From positions 2,170,001-2,234,000 of the forward strand of contig JANFOG010000001.1 in NCBI GenBank assembly GCA_024336345.1: DNA of 64,000 nt, in the 5' to 3' direction. This DNA is from Mariannaea sp. PMI_226. Its lineage: Eukaryota > Ascomycota > Sordariomycetes > Hypocreales > Nectriaceae. Below are positions 36,721 to 47,033 of the stretch, piece by piece; the first letter of the stretch is position 1, and every line of letters starts with the position of its first letter. The position numbers were made by a program, and so were the translations under genes. The notes below the pieces were generated by a model. The model was not told the origin of the DNA. It saw only the letters and a program-made list of their open reading frames with translations, and searched no databases.

Positions 36721-39054
36721 TGTGAAGAGGGAATTGGCGCGAGAGGACGAGTGTCGAGAGGTGGTGTCGGTTCGTACAAGTCGTCGATTCCGTCGTCGTT
36801 CGTCGGGGTTCCGGGAATGCGCGAAATGGGGATGGGCTGAGTGGAAGCAAAACTTCCCGCCCGGCAGCTGCTTGTACCATCACGTGATTCCGTCCTTTCT
36901 TCGCCTTTGATGACCATTGCTCAATTGCTGGCAGCTCGCTGGCTGGAATTTTTCAGTGGGGCCAACAGGGGTGGGTACCTGCACAAGTACTACAGTCTCT
37001 GTTGTCTAAGCTTGGAGTCGGGAGCGATGAAGTGAGGTTCAGGAAACGTGATTGAGCACGTGATACTACCGTTTGGCTTTTCTCATGCAGGGACGGAGTT
37101 GCGGGCGGAGGGTCGCGCTCTCGATGGGTGAGCGGATGCGGTCACGGGGAAGGGTGCAGCAAGGGAAAAGTGGGGGTCATGTGTCCCCGTCCGTCCCGCA
37201 TGAAGCCGGCTTTCGGAAGAGAACGGCCAGGTTTCGAGGCTGTTGGGCGTCCATATCGGGGAAAAAGTCTTGAGGCGACCAGCGAACTTTTTTCAAGAAA
37301 AGAGCCGGAAGGGGCATTTACAGTTCTAAAGGTAGTAGTATACCAATCATGCCTCCACCCTCAAGTCAACAACGACGATTGAGGATGTAGACAGCAAGAA
37401 TGCGTGTACTTTTTTTCTCCATCCAAATTTCTTGTGGTAAATATCTACTTTTGTACTGCCAACGTGAAGGAGGGCTTGACCACATCAGCAAAGTGTCACA
37501 CACTCTCTATCGACCTAAATGGTGAAGCGTCAGCAGGTCGCTGCATTCTTCGTACTGTAGTGTAATATGTAATACGTCAGATCGACATCGGACCTTGTGG
37601 ACGTGGGATGGCCATGACACAGACGCAGACGCAGACAGACTCCGAATTGTGCGAAAAGACATGTGCCACCGACGCAAGCGCGCACGCAAGACATGCAGGA
37701 CCAGCTCGGCTCACTGCACAAGAAACAGCGCCGCAAGGCCACCCCGACGCCAGGGACAAAGGTCTTACTCAGGGTTAATTCTAATCAGATGGTAGATGGT
37801 GGGATGGGTGTTCAGGCACTGGACTACTTCTCCAAGTATTGCCCCAAAAAGGTCGCGCAACATTGTCTCCATCCACTAATATGCCACCCGGCTTTTGGGC
37901 CTTGAAGAGTACGTAGACACACACAAGACTGCGTCATTTGTTCCTGGGTCCAAACCGGCTTGCACCGGGCAGAAAAGACATCAAAATCTACCTGAACGTC
38001 AGTACTGTCCTCTGTTAGAAGAAAGGGAAAAAACCGACTAGACAAAGCGCCTCTGAAAAAAAGATTGCCCACTATTTCTCGGCGCGACGGCGACACCACG
38101 CCGCCCGACCATAAGTGACGACCCACTGTCCTCCACTGACCGATAGCGCTGAAAGCCCCGGCAGACGTTGCCGCTGCAGACGCTACACTGCAGGCCGGGG
38201 GCCCTTCATAAGCCAATGGCCGATGCAAACCCGCTGGCTGCAGCCCAGTTCTTAGGTCGTTCATCATCTATCCCGTCCACTGACGAAACTTGGCCCGCCT
38301 GCCAACTTTCTTTCTTCCCTCTCCAACTTCTTTTCTCTCCAACTCCTCCCACCGTCTCTATCGCTTCCTTTTCCCTCCTCCACGGGTCGCCGCCTCGCCG
38401 TCCACTCCTCCCAACTGCTTCGGGTTTCTCCCGCCCATCGTCCCCCACGGCCCCGGTCCCTCCGGCCGCCCAAGCGAATTCCCTCAGCCTCGTCGCTGAA
38501 GTCAATGGCCGGCGCCAATCGATAACGCAGGACGCAAGTGGGAATACGGGTTTACGTCGCGCGCGTGGACAGCGGCGTTTGTCCCCCCCCCCCTCCCCCC
38601 TTCTCCCCGCAGTACTCAACACTGGAGCAAGCAGGGAGTAGCACTCAGGGAACCTGGAACAGCGAGGCCGTCCTATACCGGCCCGAAGCAACCAACTTGA
38701 TTTTCTGAGTATTTACGGATGGGACCTTGAAAGAGTCATTGAATGATAAAGATTCCCTCGTAAAAGGAAATCTTGATCCTGGAAGATCCTGGAAAATCCT
38801 GGAAGGATATTGTTCTTCTTTTGCTTTCAACTTCGACGACGGGGTATTCATCAAGTTCTTTTTTTTTTTTTCCTCGCTCCACGACAGGGCTGCTCCCCAG
38901 CCAAAGCAGCGACAGCACGGCGAAACTCTCGAGATTCTTTTACGACAAACGACGACATCAATACTATACCGATTTCTCTCTCCGAAAATCAGAAAGGCGA
39001 TCATCACACAATCCAACCAGAGGAAGTACCGAGTAAACGAGAGAGACGGCGGGA
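36721..39054. other. Spacer between QCR7 and the NAD+ carrier
   Basis: Two divergent mitochondrial-protein genes share this 2.3 kb spacer. It has pyrimidine-rich runs (about 38300-38480 and 38580-38605), a CCAAT on the plus strand near 38211, and a short tandem ATCCTGGAAG/A series at about 38775-38805. Open frames on either strand lack recognisable domains. Confidence 0.55.
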
Positions 39055-40347
39055 ATGACGTCTCACGACCAGCATTCCCCCGAAGCTGGCCGGCCGCCGT
39101 CTCCAGAGTTTGCTGTATCCTCTTACGGACTCGCTGCCGCCGAACCTCAAATGCTTACACACACAGCGGTGACACCGGTGCATCGATGGGCTCTGCATGC
39201 GTCCGATTCCCAATTTAATGCGCTTGCTGGTGCCATCGGAGGCTTCACATCTGGCATCGTGACTTGCCCACTCGACGTCATCAAGACCAAGCTACAAGCG
39301 CAGGGTGCCTACACCGCGATTAATAAGGGTCGCCATGTTGGGCATCCCAAGTTATATAATGGCCTTGTTGGCACGGCCAGTGTGATATGGCGTGAGGAGG
39401 GTGTCCGTGGGCTGTATCGTGGGTTGGGGCCCATTGTCATGGGTTACTTGCCAACCTGGGCTGTGTGGTTTACCGTCTACAATAAGTGCAAGGTCTGGCT
39501 AGGGCAACACCATGGTGAGTAGGAATAGAACCGAAACGAAATATTCCGCGTTTATTGAACCTCTTGCTAACACTGATGATTCCCAGAAAATACATTCGTT
39601 ATTAACCTCTGGTCATCAATAATAGCCGGCGCCAGCAGCACCATCGTCACAAATCCAATTTGGGTCATTAAAACCCGGCTTATGTCGCAAAGTCATATTT
39701 CTCATCTTCACCATGAAAACCTATTCCCCAAGCCTGGTAGCACTCCTACTGCAAGACCGACTTTGCAAGCGCCATGGCATTATAGGTCAACACTTGACGC
39801 TGCTCGAAAGATGTACACGTCAGAAGGGATCATGTCCTTCTATTCGGGTCTGACACCAGCTCTTCTCGGTCTGACCCATGTCGCTGTTCAGTTTCCGACG
39901 TATGAATACTTCAAGAAGTCGTTTACCGGCCAAGCTATGGGTGAGGCTCCCAGTGAAGGCGATGGTAGACAATGGGTCGGTATCTTGTCGGCCTCAATCC
40001 TATCAAAAATCCTCGCCAGTAGTGCGACATACCCACACGAAGTAATTCGTACGAGACTACAAACCCAGCGACGCCCAGTTGCAGGAGAGCAATTCATGCA
40101 GGACATGGGTGCCAATCCCGACGGATCTGCCCAGAAATCCACTAGGCATATTCCAAAGTACAGGGGTGTTGTTCACACATTCCGAACCATCCTCGCAGAG
40201 GAAGGTTGGAGGGCATTCTATGCCGGACTGGGCACCAACATGATGCGAGCTGTCCCCGCGGCGACCGTCACGATGCTGACATATGAATATGTGATGAAGA
40301 ACTTGAACAAGACAAAGGCTGAGGCACAAATACTGCTATCAAGGTGA
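39055..40347 (+). CDS. yia6: Mitochondrial NAD+ carrier (Yia6/Ndt1-type)
   Basis: This is a mitochondrial carrier family protein of the inner membrane. The subtype resembles the yeast NAD+ importers Yia6/Yea6, close kin of the folate and pyrimidine-nucleotide carriers. Exons are 39055-39514 and 39587-40347, giving 406 residues. The three signature repeats are all present: PLDVIKTKLQAQG in repeat 1, NPIWVIKTRLM in repeat 2 and YPHEVIRTRLQTQ in repeat 3. Each is followed by the usual Gly-x-x-x-x-Tyr-x-Gly type turn (GLYRGL, SFYSGL, AFYAGL). The Trp in repeat 2 and the PHE in repeat 3 are what point to the NAD+/folate branch. An N-terminal extension of about 55 residues and inserted loops in repeats 2 and 3 make it longer than the yeast protein. 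Substrate choice is inference from those signatures. Confidence 0.9.
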
Positions 40348-41084
40348 AGAGAAAAAAAAATCCGAGAGGTCAACACACATTGTTGTACATTGGGCATATA
40401 AAAGAAGGGGAGACAGGCCTCCAAAACCACTGGGAGGTATTTGTACACATGGGTTCATACGGAAAGGACATGGCCTGGGGGCGGAGCACAGCACTGAGAT
40501 GCCTTCGGTCGGTTGAAGGCTTTAGACAACAACATTTTTTTTATAATGGTTCAAAACAGGTCACACACGTAGGTACCTAATGAGCAGAGTGCCGAGTGAG
40601 AGTTATTCTGTCATGTCATGATCACAACGGCACGCCCACGGATTCCGTGCCCATTCGAAATCATCTACGCACGGTAACGGGGATTTTTTTTTTTTTCTTT
40701 GAAAGAGCAGAGAGCAGGGTACTCTTGGTCGAGGGACTTTAGCCGTGAGAATCATGGCAGATCGGATGGTGTAGTTCATACAGCGTTAGGAGTGGAAGAT
40801 ATAACATCAGGAACAGATGATTTACTGAATACTCATTGTTATGTATTTTCTGAAATTGGTACATTACAATTCCATAGCACATAGAAGGACTGTTAGCCAA
40901 GTTGAACATGAATGATATTGGGTGCCTGTTTACTATGCTCAAGGAAGGACGAAACACAAATATGACTCTTCGCATTCAGTTGCGGAAGCGACGAGTGAGT
41001 ATGGTGAATGTCCCTGGTTGGCCTTAGCAGTAGACTCTTATACATCGAGAACACCCTTGTCGCTCAACAGTCAATAGAGATTGA
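40348..41084. other. Spacer between NAD+ carrier and first tRNA-Lys
   Basis: This covers the carrier's 3' side and the tRNA 5' flank. A T run lies near 40686-40697. The last 22 bases (41063-41084) resemble the 5' flank of the second tRNA-Lys copy. No gene seen. Confidence 0.6.
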
Positions 41085-41179
41085 GCCCGGCTAGCTCAAT
41101 CGGAAGAGCGTGAGACTCTTACGAGTTCTTCGTTAAATCAGACATCTCAAGGTTGTGGGTTCGAGCCCCACGTTGGGCT
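41085..41179 (+). tRNA. tRNA-Lys (CUU), with intron
   Basis: A complete cloverleaf can be drawn: acceptor GCCCGGC pairs with GTTGGGC, the D-arm is TAGCTCAATCGGAAGAGC, the anticodon stem TGAGA pairs with TCTCA, and the T-loop TTCGAGC sits in a full T-arm. The anticodon CTT is at 41118-41120. A 22-base intron occupies 41122-41143, in the standard position one base 3' of the anticodon. The internal A and B boxes for RNA polymerase III look intact. A T-rich stretch follows about 25 bases downstream. Confidence 0.96.
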
Positions 41180-42360
41180 ATTCCTATACATTTACTCTCT
41201 TTTTGTTTTTGTCGTTTTTTGGTCTTTTTTGGCCACCTAAGCAATCAATCCTCGGGTGAAGAATGACTGGTGATTTGGTCTATATTAAAAACATTAATTG
41301 CGCTATTCGTATTAATCGCAGAACTCAGAAATAAGTTTACTATCAATTCTTTAGAGTAATTATGAGTTTTGAAAGAATGTGGTATGATTTCGTTTATTAA
41401 TTAATATGCACTAACTACCCATAACAATTTGGTGGGTAGTTAATGTAGACATATAGATATGTATATATATATCAGCCTTGTAATATAGCAGTGACCCTCT
41501 TCCTGACCAGGACTTACTCACCTTCTTTAAGTTTTGTCTCCACCCGCTCACCCGCCTCAGGTCCGGGCTCAAAACGACCAATACCAGCTGTGTATTTCCA
41601 GAGAATGCCAATTGGCAAAGCAGTATGAATCCTCGGGTATGTTCCCTCTTGCATGAATAGAATGCATCTGTTCCACTATAAACTAATAATCCTTCATAAT
41701 AGATGTTCATAGCCCCAGGGGCTGCGTTTACAATGGCTTGCGTCCTCCTCGCGTGAGTGGTAGACAAGTGGCGTGGTTCCGGAGAAAACATGAACTTTTT
41801 CGAAGCTGATGTGCGTAAAACCACTCATTCAGGTACACGAGATCGTCAATCAGAGAAGCGAGAGAGAATGCGGTAGGCTTTTCTATGTACTTTTCAGATT
41901 TTTGCTTCGATTCTAATGACACGGGTTTTCCCTAGAAATCTCAAAAGTTAGGAGTGCCTCCAAGAAGAGGAGAGTCGTGAGGCTGAAGGCACTCAAGAAG
42001 ATTCTGGGAGTTCGGTTGCCAGTGTACAGCAGTGTGCTCAGGAGTTTATCATATTACAGCTATTATGTTTAGACCTGGTGACAAAGCAATCTCCGGACGG
42101 TGCGATGCATTTTTATGAGAAGGACGGAATTGTAAACCGGTTACCCCTTGTCCTTCCAAAGGAGGACTTCCAAGACCGAATGATTTTTACTATTTTTCCA
42201 CCTTTCGTCCTGTTCCCTGCCCCTCCCAGGTCGTCTGGAGCCTTATGTCACTTCGCTCACTACCGCACCTAGACCATAAACAAGTTTAACAAACAGATAA
42301 AAAAAAGCAGCAGACACATTTCGCCTGCATCAACAAAAAAAAGATAATTCATATAGGAAT
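41180..42360. other. Spacer between two inverted tRNA-Lys genes
   Basis: This 1.2 kb spacer lies between the 3' ends of two tRNA-Lys genes that point at each other. It begins with attcctata and ends with the reverse complement of the same nine bases. A hairpin with 13-base arms (12 of 13 pairing) is at 41409-41445 and an AT dinucleotide run follows. The open frames have no recognisable content. Confidence 0.6.
41409..41445. repeat. Inverted repeat (hairpin), 13-base arms
   Basis: The left arm CACTAACTACCCA (41409-41421) and right arm TGGGTAGTTAATG (41433-41445) match at 12 of 13 positions across an 11-base loop. It could form a stem in DNA or RNA. No protein gene ends here, so a terminator role is not obvious; a small mobile-element relic is possible. 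Confidence 0.7.
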
Positions 42361-42454
42361 AGCCCAACGTGGGGCTCGAACCCACAACCTTGAGATGTCT
42401 AGTTAACGAAGAACTCGTAAGAGTCTCACGCTCTTCCGATTGAGCTAGCCGGGC
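42361..42454 (-). tRNA. tRNA-Lys (CUU), with intron, second copy
   Basis: On the minus strand the mature sequence is identical to that of the copy at 41085-41179: same acceptor, D-arm, anticodon CTT and T-arm. The intron is 21 bases, one shorter than in the first copy, with the changes confined to its 3' half. It also shares part of the 5' flank and nine bases of 3' flank with the first copy, so the pair is an inverted duplication that reaches beyond the tRNA itself. Confidence 0.96.
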
Positions 42455-43517
42455 TCAATCTTGTTATCGACTGTTGCGGTGCGAGCTTCGATTTAGCGCT
42501 CATACGCCAATCCCTTCAATTGATGCATATCGATAAGAAGTAAACGGGTCGCTGTCCCCTCCACTCCACAGTTCAAAACACTGGCCAATGGGCGAAAAGA
42601 ATACAGAGAAAAGAACCCAGGGAGAAAAAAAACAATAAAGGAAAGACGGCCAAGAGGTGGTCCGGGACTCCGGGGGCCGCCCGTCGACGGGGCCCAAGCT
42701 CCCGGAAAGCTTACTGTCACCGTGTCTGAGCCATCATTGGTCGTAGCTATCGCGCCGCCTGCATCGGAGCCAGAAGCCAAGAAGCTCAGACCCCAGACCC
42801 AGACCCAGACCTAGACCTTTGTTTGCTGAGTTATCTTACCTTCTGTTATGTTGGCCACCCAAAGGTACCGTCCCAAGTTACGGTGGTAAGGTAAGGTAGT
42901 TGGGCCAGTTACTGTCCGTTACCGCGCACTCACTCCGTAATGAGATTGCTCTCGGGCTCAGACTCAGGCTTGGGTTTGGGCCGGGCCTAGGCCTGGACCT
43001 GGTTGCCATTATGGTTGCGACTGCAACTTTGCGACAGACGGGCTGGTTGAAATCCTCCCCCCCCCTCCTCCAACGATTCTCTCTCCTGCGCCCGCGCCCC
43101 CTTCGCGTCTCCTCTCTCCTCTCTCGCTCTGTTGATGTGTGTCCTGTCTTGATATTCCTTCTCCCCTTTTCCGTATCGCTGCTTGGCTCTAATCACCTTG
43201 TCCCTTCCAGTGCCTACCTAATCTCTCTTTATTTCCTTTCCCTCTTTCCCCTTCCCGCCCCCTCTTCCAGCTCCGCTTGCGACATAGTTCCAAAGCGCAT
43301 ATCTGGGGAGGTCAGCACACCATCGCCCTCTTCCCTTCTGAGCAAGCTTCCACGTCGCATACGCGTTTCGCATCATATCGCACTGCATCGTGCCTTGGTC
43401 GCATCACGTCGCGCAACGGTTTTCTTCGCTTGATTTATCCTATCTCTCTTTGTCAAATCCGCCCGCGACGGCAAAGAACATAAACATCCCCCCCCTCCCA
43501 ACCTAAAATTAAAAAAT
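42455..43517. other. Spacer and leader upstream of peroxiredoxin gene
   Basis: The first 23 bases resemble the 5' flank of the other tRNA-Lys. From about 43050 to 43517 the plus strand is strongly pyrimidine-rich, as is common for leaders of well-expressed filamentous-fungal genes. A simple AGACCC(A) repeat lies near 42788-42814. No separate gene seen. Confidence 0.6.
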
Positions 43518-44351
43518 ATGCCTGTCGAACTGCGCAAGCGCAAGGCCCGCGAGCCTCCTGCGCCCGCGCCCGTCAAGAAGACAGCCACCGGCAGGGTCAC
43601 CAAAGCCAAGGCTAAGCCCGCAGCGGTGAAGGCAAATGCGAAGAAGGCTGCACTTGCTAAGAAGGCCTCCGAGGAACCCAAGGATGAAGAAGTCTCCAAG
43701 GACGCCAAGAAGGAAGAGCCCAAGGAGGACACCAAGGAAGAGTCCAAGGACGAGCCCAAGGAGACAAAGAAAGCTGGCAAGGTCGAGGTTGGGGAGACCA
43801 TCGACCTGGATAGCTTCGGTGGTGAAATTGAGACCAACGACGGCGACAAGACCACCTTGAAGAAGCTTGTTGACGAGAGCAAGGCTGGTGTTGTTCTCTT
43901 CACCTATCCCAAGGCTTCCACTCCTGGCTGTAAGTTTTACCCATTCTTCCTCGGTACCCCGTCGTATTTTCTGTTTTCAAAAAAGAATATATATATATCT
44001 CATGAGCACGTCTCGCTGACCCAGCCACCGATAGGCACGAAGCAAGTCTGCTTCTTCCGCGACTCGTACGAGCCACTGACGGCAGGCGGCCTGGCCATCT
44101 ACGGCCTGAGCAAAGACTCTCCCAAGGCCAACACGACCTTCAAGGAGAAGCAGAAGCTGCCCTACCCGCTACTCTGCGACCCCAAGTTGACCCTCATCAC
44201 CGCCATCGGCCTCAAGAAGGCGCCCGCCGGCACCCAGCGTGGCGTCTTCGTCGTGAGCAAGGAGGGCAAGGTGCTCGTTGCCGAGCCCGGCAGCCCCCAA
44301 GGTACCCTCGACCGCGTCGTTGCACTGGTTGAGGAGCTGGGCAAGAAGTAA
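43518..44351 (+). CDS. dot5: Nuclear thiol peroxidase, Dot5/PrxQ-type peroxiredoxin
   Basis: This AhpC/TSA-family peroxiredoxin of the BCP/PrxQ branch reduces hydroperoxides with thioredoxin; yeast Dot5 is its nuclear member. Exons are 43518-43929 and 44035-44351, giving 242 residues. The active site STPGC places the peroxidatic cysteine at C138, split across the intron junction, and a second cysteine at C143 makes the CxxxxC pair typical of PrxQ. The block GLAIYGLSKDSPKANTTF and the LLCDP motif fit the fold. The first roughly 85 residues are Lys/Ala/Glu/Pro-rich with basic clusters (RKRKAR, KKTATGRVTKAKAK) that would fit nuclear import or chromatin contact. This tail is outside the catalytic fold. 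The 105-base intron has a TA dinucleotide run in it. Confidence 0.93.
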   Translation: MPVELRKRKAREPPAPAPVKKTATGRVTKAKAKPAAVKANAKKAALAKKASEEPKDEEVSKDAKKEEPKEDTKEESKDEPKETKKAGKVEVGETIDLDSFGGEIETNDGDKTTLKKLVDESKAGVVLFTYPKASTPGCKFYPFFLGTPSYFLFSKKNIYISHEHVSLTQPPIGTKQVCFFRDSYEPLTAGGLAIYGLSKDSPKANTTFKEKQKLPYPLLCDPKLTLITAIGLKKAPAGTQRGVFVVSKEGKVLVAEPGSPQGTLDRVVALVEELGKK

Positions 44352-45100
44352 TGCATCAAATGCTCAAGTCGGTTCCTACGGTGACGACATTGAGGTGTGA
44401 TATATCGGGATGTAATGAAGGCATGGGATGTAGAATGTATAGTTTAAGCAAAGGGCGCGTGTTTTCTTCTTTGGTATCCTAGCGTGTTCATGTATGGGCA
44501 GTGAAGACCTATGTAGTGTTGAATTTGTACGTATGTGCCTGGGTTTCCGTCCCTGGTTTGTTGAAGTTTCGTGTGTGCGCATGTGAGCTGTGGGGGAGTA
44601 TTGGGTAGCCGCGCATCTTTATACTCCTACTGGTGATTTTCACTGCTAATCCGGGCTTTGGGTTGGTTGGCTATGTGTAGACTTGATGACACTCATGTTC
44701 AGCATGTCATAGGTTCATTGGTTGGGTAGCTCCTATCTGGAGTGAGGTCCATATAATATCCATGTCATCTAACTTGTATCATTTCACGGAGGTGTGCTCT
44801 TCAACATCATAGCAAATAACTCAGCAAGGCACCATCTACCTGCTCACAGCAGTAATTACGCCAATCAACTATCAGACCCGGCGAAAAATTGCCTCAGCGA
44901 ACAGACTACAATTTCTCTTTCTCACCATCGAAGCTCAAATTCCAATATTGGTATAGGGTAAACTATCATCAACTGAGTGTCGGCAGAATGCCGGCTAAAT
45001 ATGGCTCAGGCTGTTGGCCAATAATCACGACTCCATTTCCAGTTGCAAACGTTCCATCACCCGAACCTCAACGACCGACTTCGTCCACCCTTCTGCCATC
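44352..45100. other. Spacer between peroxiredoxin and complex I subunit
   Basis: Both flanking genes run rightward. This should hold the peroxiredoxin 3' side and the promoter of the complex I gene. No gene or structured RNA seen. Confidence 0.6.
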
Positions 45101-45890
45101 ATGTCGACTCAAGCAGCAGCCAAGGTCGCCGGCGGCGTGGTGAGCATTGCTAAGGTATGTCCAATCCCTCTTCTGCTGACCTCACTCATGCTCAATGGCT
45201 CGTCCTCTTGCCCACCCGATCACCCGAATTGCCTCGCCTTCTTTGCATACTATACCCGAGAAAGAGAGAGTCAGTTTAGCTGACCTATGAATTTCGTTCC
45301 GCCTCACAGAAGCAAACTCTCCAGTCCACGGGCATCTGGGAGGCCTTCCGTCGCGTCTTCGCTGTCGATGCCAACCGATCCAATGGTGTGCCCCTCAACC
45401 CTCACTTCCGTTACCCGGCGCCCGGTGCCCAGGATCCCCTCGAGTATACCGACCCCGTGACGCTCCCTGCCGGTGATATTGCCGACAATGCCTACTGGAA
45501 GCGCGACACCCGACGAAACTACCCCCAGCTCAGCGTCGTGAACCAGGCCCAGTTCGCTTCCCTCCTCACCGTGGGCAGCGCCGCTTCTCCCAAGGTTGAG
45601 CTCATTGGTGAGGCTGGCGAGAAGGCTCTTGTTGCTGCCAAGCAGGATGCCGAGACTGGCCTTGCCCAAGCTCTGGAGAAGGCTCCCAAGGGCGTCTCCA
45701 AGGATATCTTTGTGGACGGCCTGCCACCACTGCCCAGCGGAACTAGCTTGGCGTCGGGAGCGTGGGATGTTCACAAGTACGAGGTGACGGATTCTTCCTA
45801 TGGCGAGGGGTATGTGACACTGGACAACTGTTCCAGGGTGGATAAGTTTGCTAACAAATTCGCAGTTACCCCTGCAGGTCGTTCAAATAA
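45101..45890 (+). CDS. nuo-21.3: NADH:ubiquinone oxidoreductase 21.3 kDa subunit
   Basis: This is an accessory subunit of mitochondrial complex I, first described in Neurospora crassa. Exons are 45101-45154, 45310-45809 and 45866-45890, giving 192 residues. Diagnostic blocks are GIWEAFRRVFAVDANRSNGV, NPHFRYPAPGAQDPL, DPVTLPAGDIADNAYWKRD and RRNYPQLSVV. The third exon holds only nine codons including the stop and restores the C-terminus GYPCRSFK; reading through the 56-base intron would give an unrelated tail. The first intron is 155 bases and lies after codon 18. It converges with the LTO1-like gene, whose stop is about 240 bases away. Confidence 0.93.
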
Positions 45891-46129
45891 ATGTGTTATT
45901 GGAGGAAGCCATTGTGTATACGAATGTGAGGTAGTGAGGGTATAGATTTGCCATTGACAATACAGAAGCTTTCCTTTTTTCTTGTTCAAAAGCCACCACA
46001 ATTGCACCGTTTCAAAAAAGAAAACTCCATTATATGTTTTTTATCCAATGCCAATAGCCACGCCAATCCGAAACCTAGACGCCCAAATGTCGCTGATCGT
46101 CAAAAAAACAAATCCGTTGATGTTCTCCT

Positions 46130-46579
46130 TCAAGACGACTCCTTTGCGCCACTTGCGCCTAGCATACGCTCGACAATCTTGGCTTTCCCTTGCGCCCGTT
46201 TCACCCGGTCATCGAAATCCTGCACGGCCTCGTCCGTGTTCTCCGTAGACAAAGTGTCGGGTTCAACCAGGGCATAGACGGCACTGATGTTCTTGTCTCG
46301 CCTGGGGTTCCTCGGCAGCTGTGGTAGTTTGCAAGTTTCGTGGGACTCCGTATCATCGCCGCTGGCTCCCTGCTGCTGCTGGGGAGTGCGGTTCGCCCAG
46401 ACAATGGCCTTGCCGGCGAGACGGCCGCTCTCAAGAAACTTTTCGAACCCTTTTTCCATGCCGAAAGAGCGGCCTTCTATGCGGCCCGCCTGGACGCCGT
46501 CCTTGAGACCCTGTTGGTAGCCCTCTGTGTAGAAGCGGTTTTCGATGTTGAAGACATCGTCCAAGGGGTCGGTTGCCAT
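46130..46579 (-). CDS. lto1: LTO1-like protein with deca-GX3 motif
   Basis: In yeast, Lto1 pairs with Yae1 to load an iron-sulfur cluster onto the ribosome-recycling ATPase Rli1/ABCE1. This single-exon gene encodes 149 residues from the ATG at 46579. The defining feature is a series of glycines spaced by three residues (GYQQGLKDGVQAGRIEGRSF and onward to GRLAGKA), preceded by the DDVFNIENRFYTEG block. An in-frame upstream ATG at 46654 would add 25 residues that look like leader, so the shorter start is preferred. The C-terminal half is longer than in yeast and ends FDDRVKRAQGKAKIVERML. Assignment to Lto1 rather than Yae1 rests on the short size and the position of the glycine repeat near the N-terminus. 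Confidence 0.88.
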   Translation of the reverse strand: MATDPLDDVFNIENRFYTEGYQQGLKDGVQAGRIEGRSFGMEKGFEKFLESGRLAGKAIVWANRTPQQQQGASGDDTESHETCKLPQLPRNPRRDKNISAVYALVEPDTLSTENTDEAVQDFDDRVKRAQGKAKIVERMLGASGAKESS

Positions 46580-47033
46580 GATGGGATGCTGGTTTATAAT
46601 AGAATGTGCGTGACCGCGTCTTCCCGTTGTGCAATGAGCATTAATTAGCACCAAACGAGTGAAAGTGAGTGAGAGTTGGAGGTGGCAGAATTTGCGGCAC
46701 CGCCCGGAACATGGCGGGGCAGTTGAGAAGTTGCGCCGGTTCAGCGAGCCCCCGATATCTAAGTCTGCTCAAGTTTAACGCGCTGGGACGACTTACATGA
46801 GCGAGCTATTGCTGTGTCATAAATACCTGCAAAACACCACATATGTGTTCGCCATGACCAGATCAATATCATGTTATACCATATGCTCAATATTGCATGT
46901 GGCCCATTTATCGTTTTTAGTTTATATTCATTTGCATTGAAAGGAAACCAGTCTATGGATCTAACGCCGTCCGTCTCCGTTTCTAACTTATCCCTAACAG
47001 CCTTATTTGTGTGAATTCTTCTTCTCGATTCTC
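46580..47033. other. Spacer between LTO1-like gene and dehydrogenase
   Basis: Both genes run leftward, so this is the LTO1-like promoter and the dehydrogenase 3' side. Nothing else seen. Confidence 0.6.

Noticed and set aside
38168..39054. Overlapping frames of 84-163 codons on both strands before the NAD+ carrier
   Set aside because: They come from strongly pyrimidine-rich leader DNA, which is stop-poor in several frames, and have no recognisable family.
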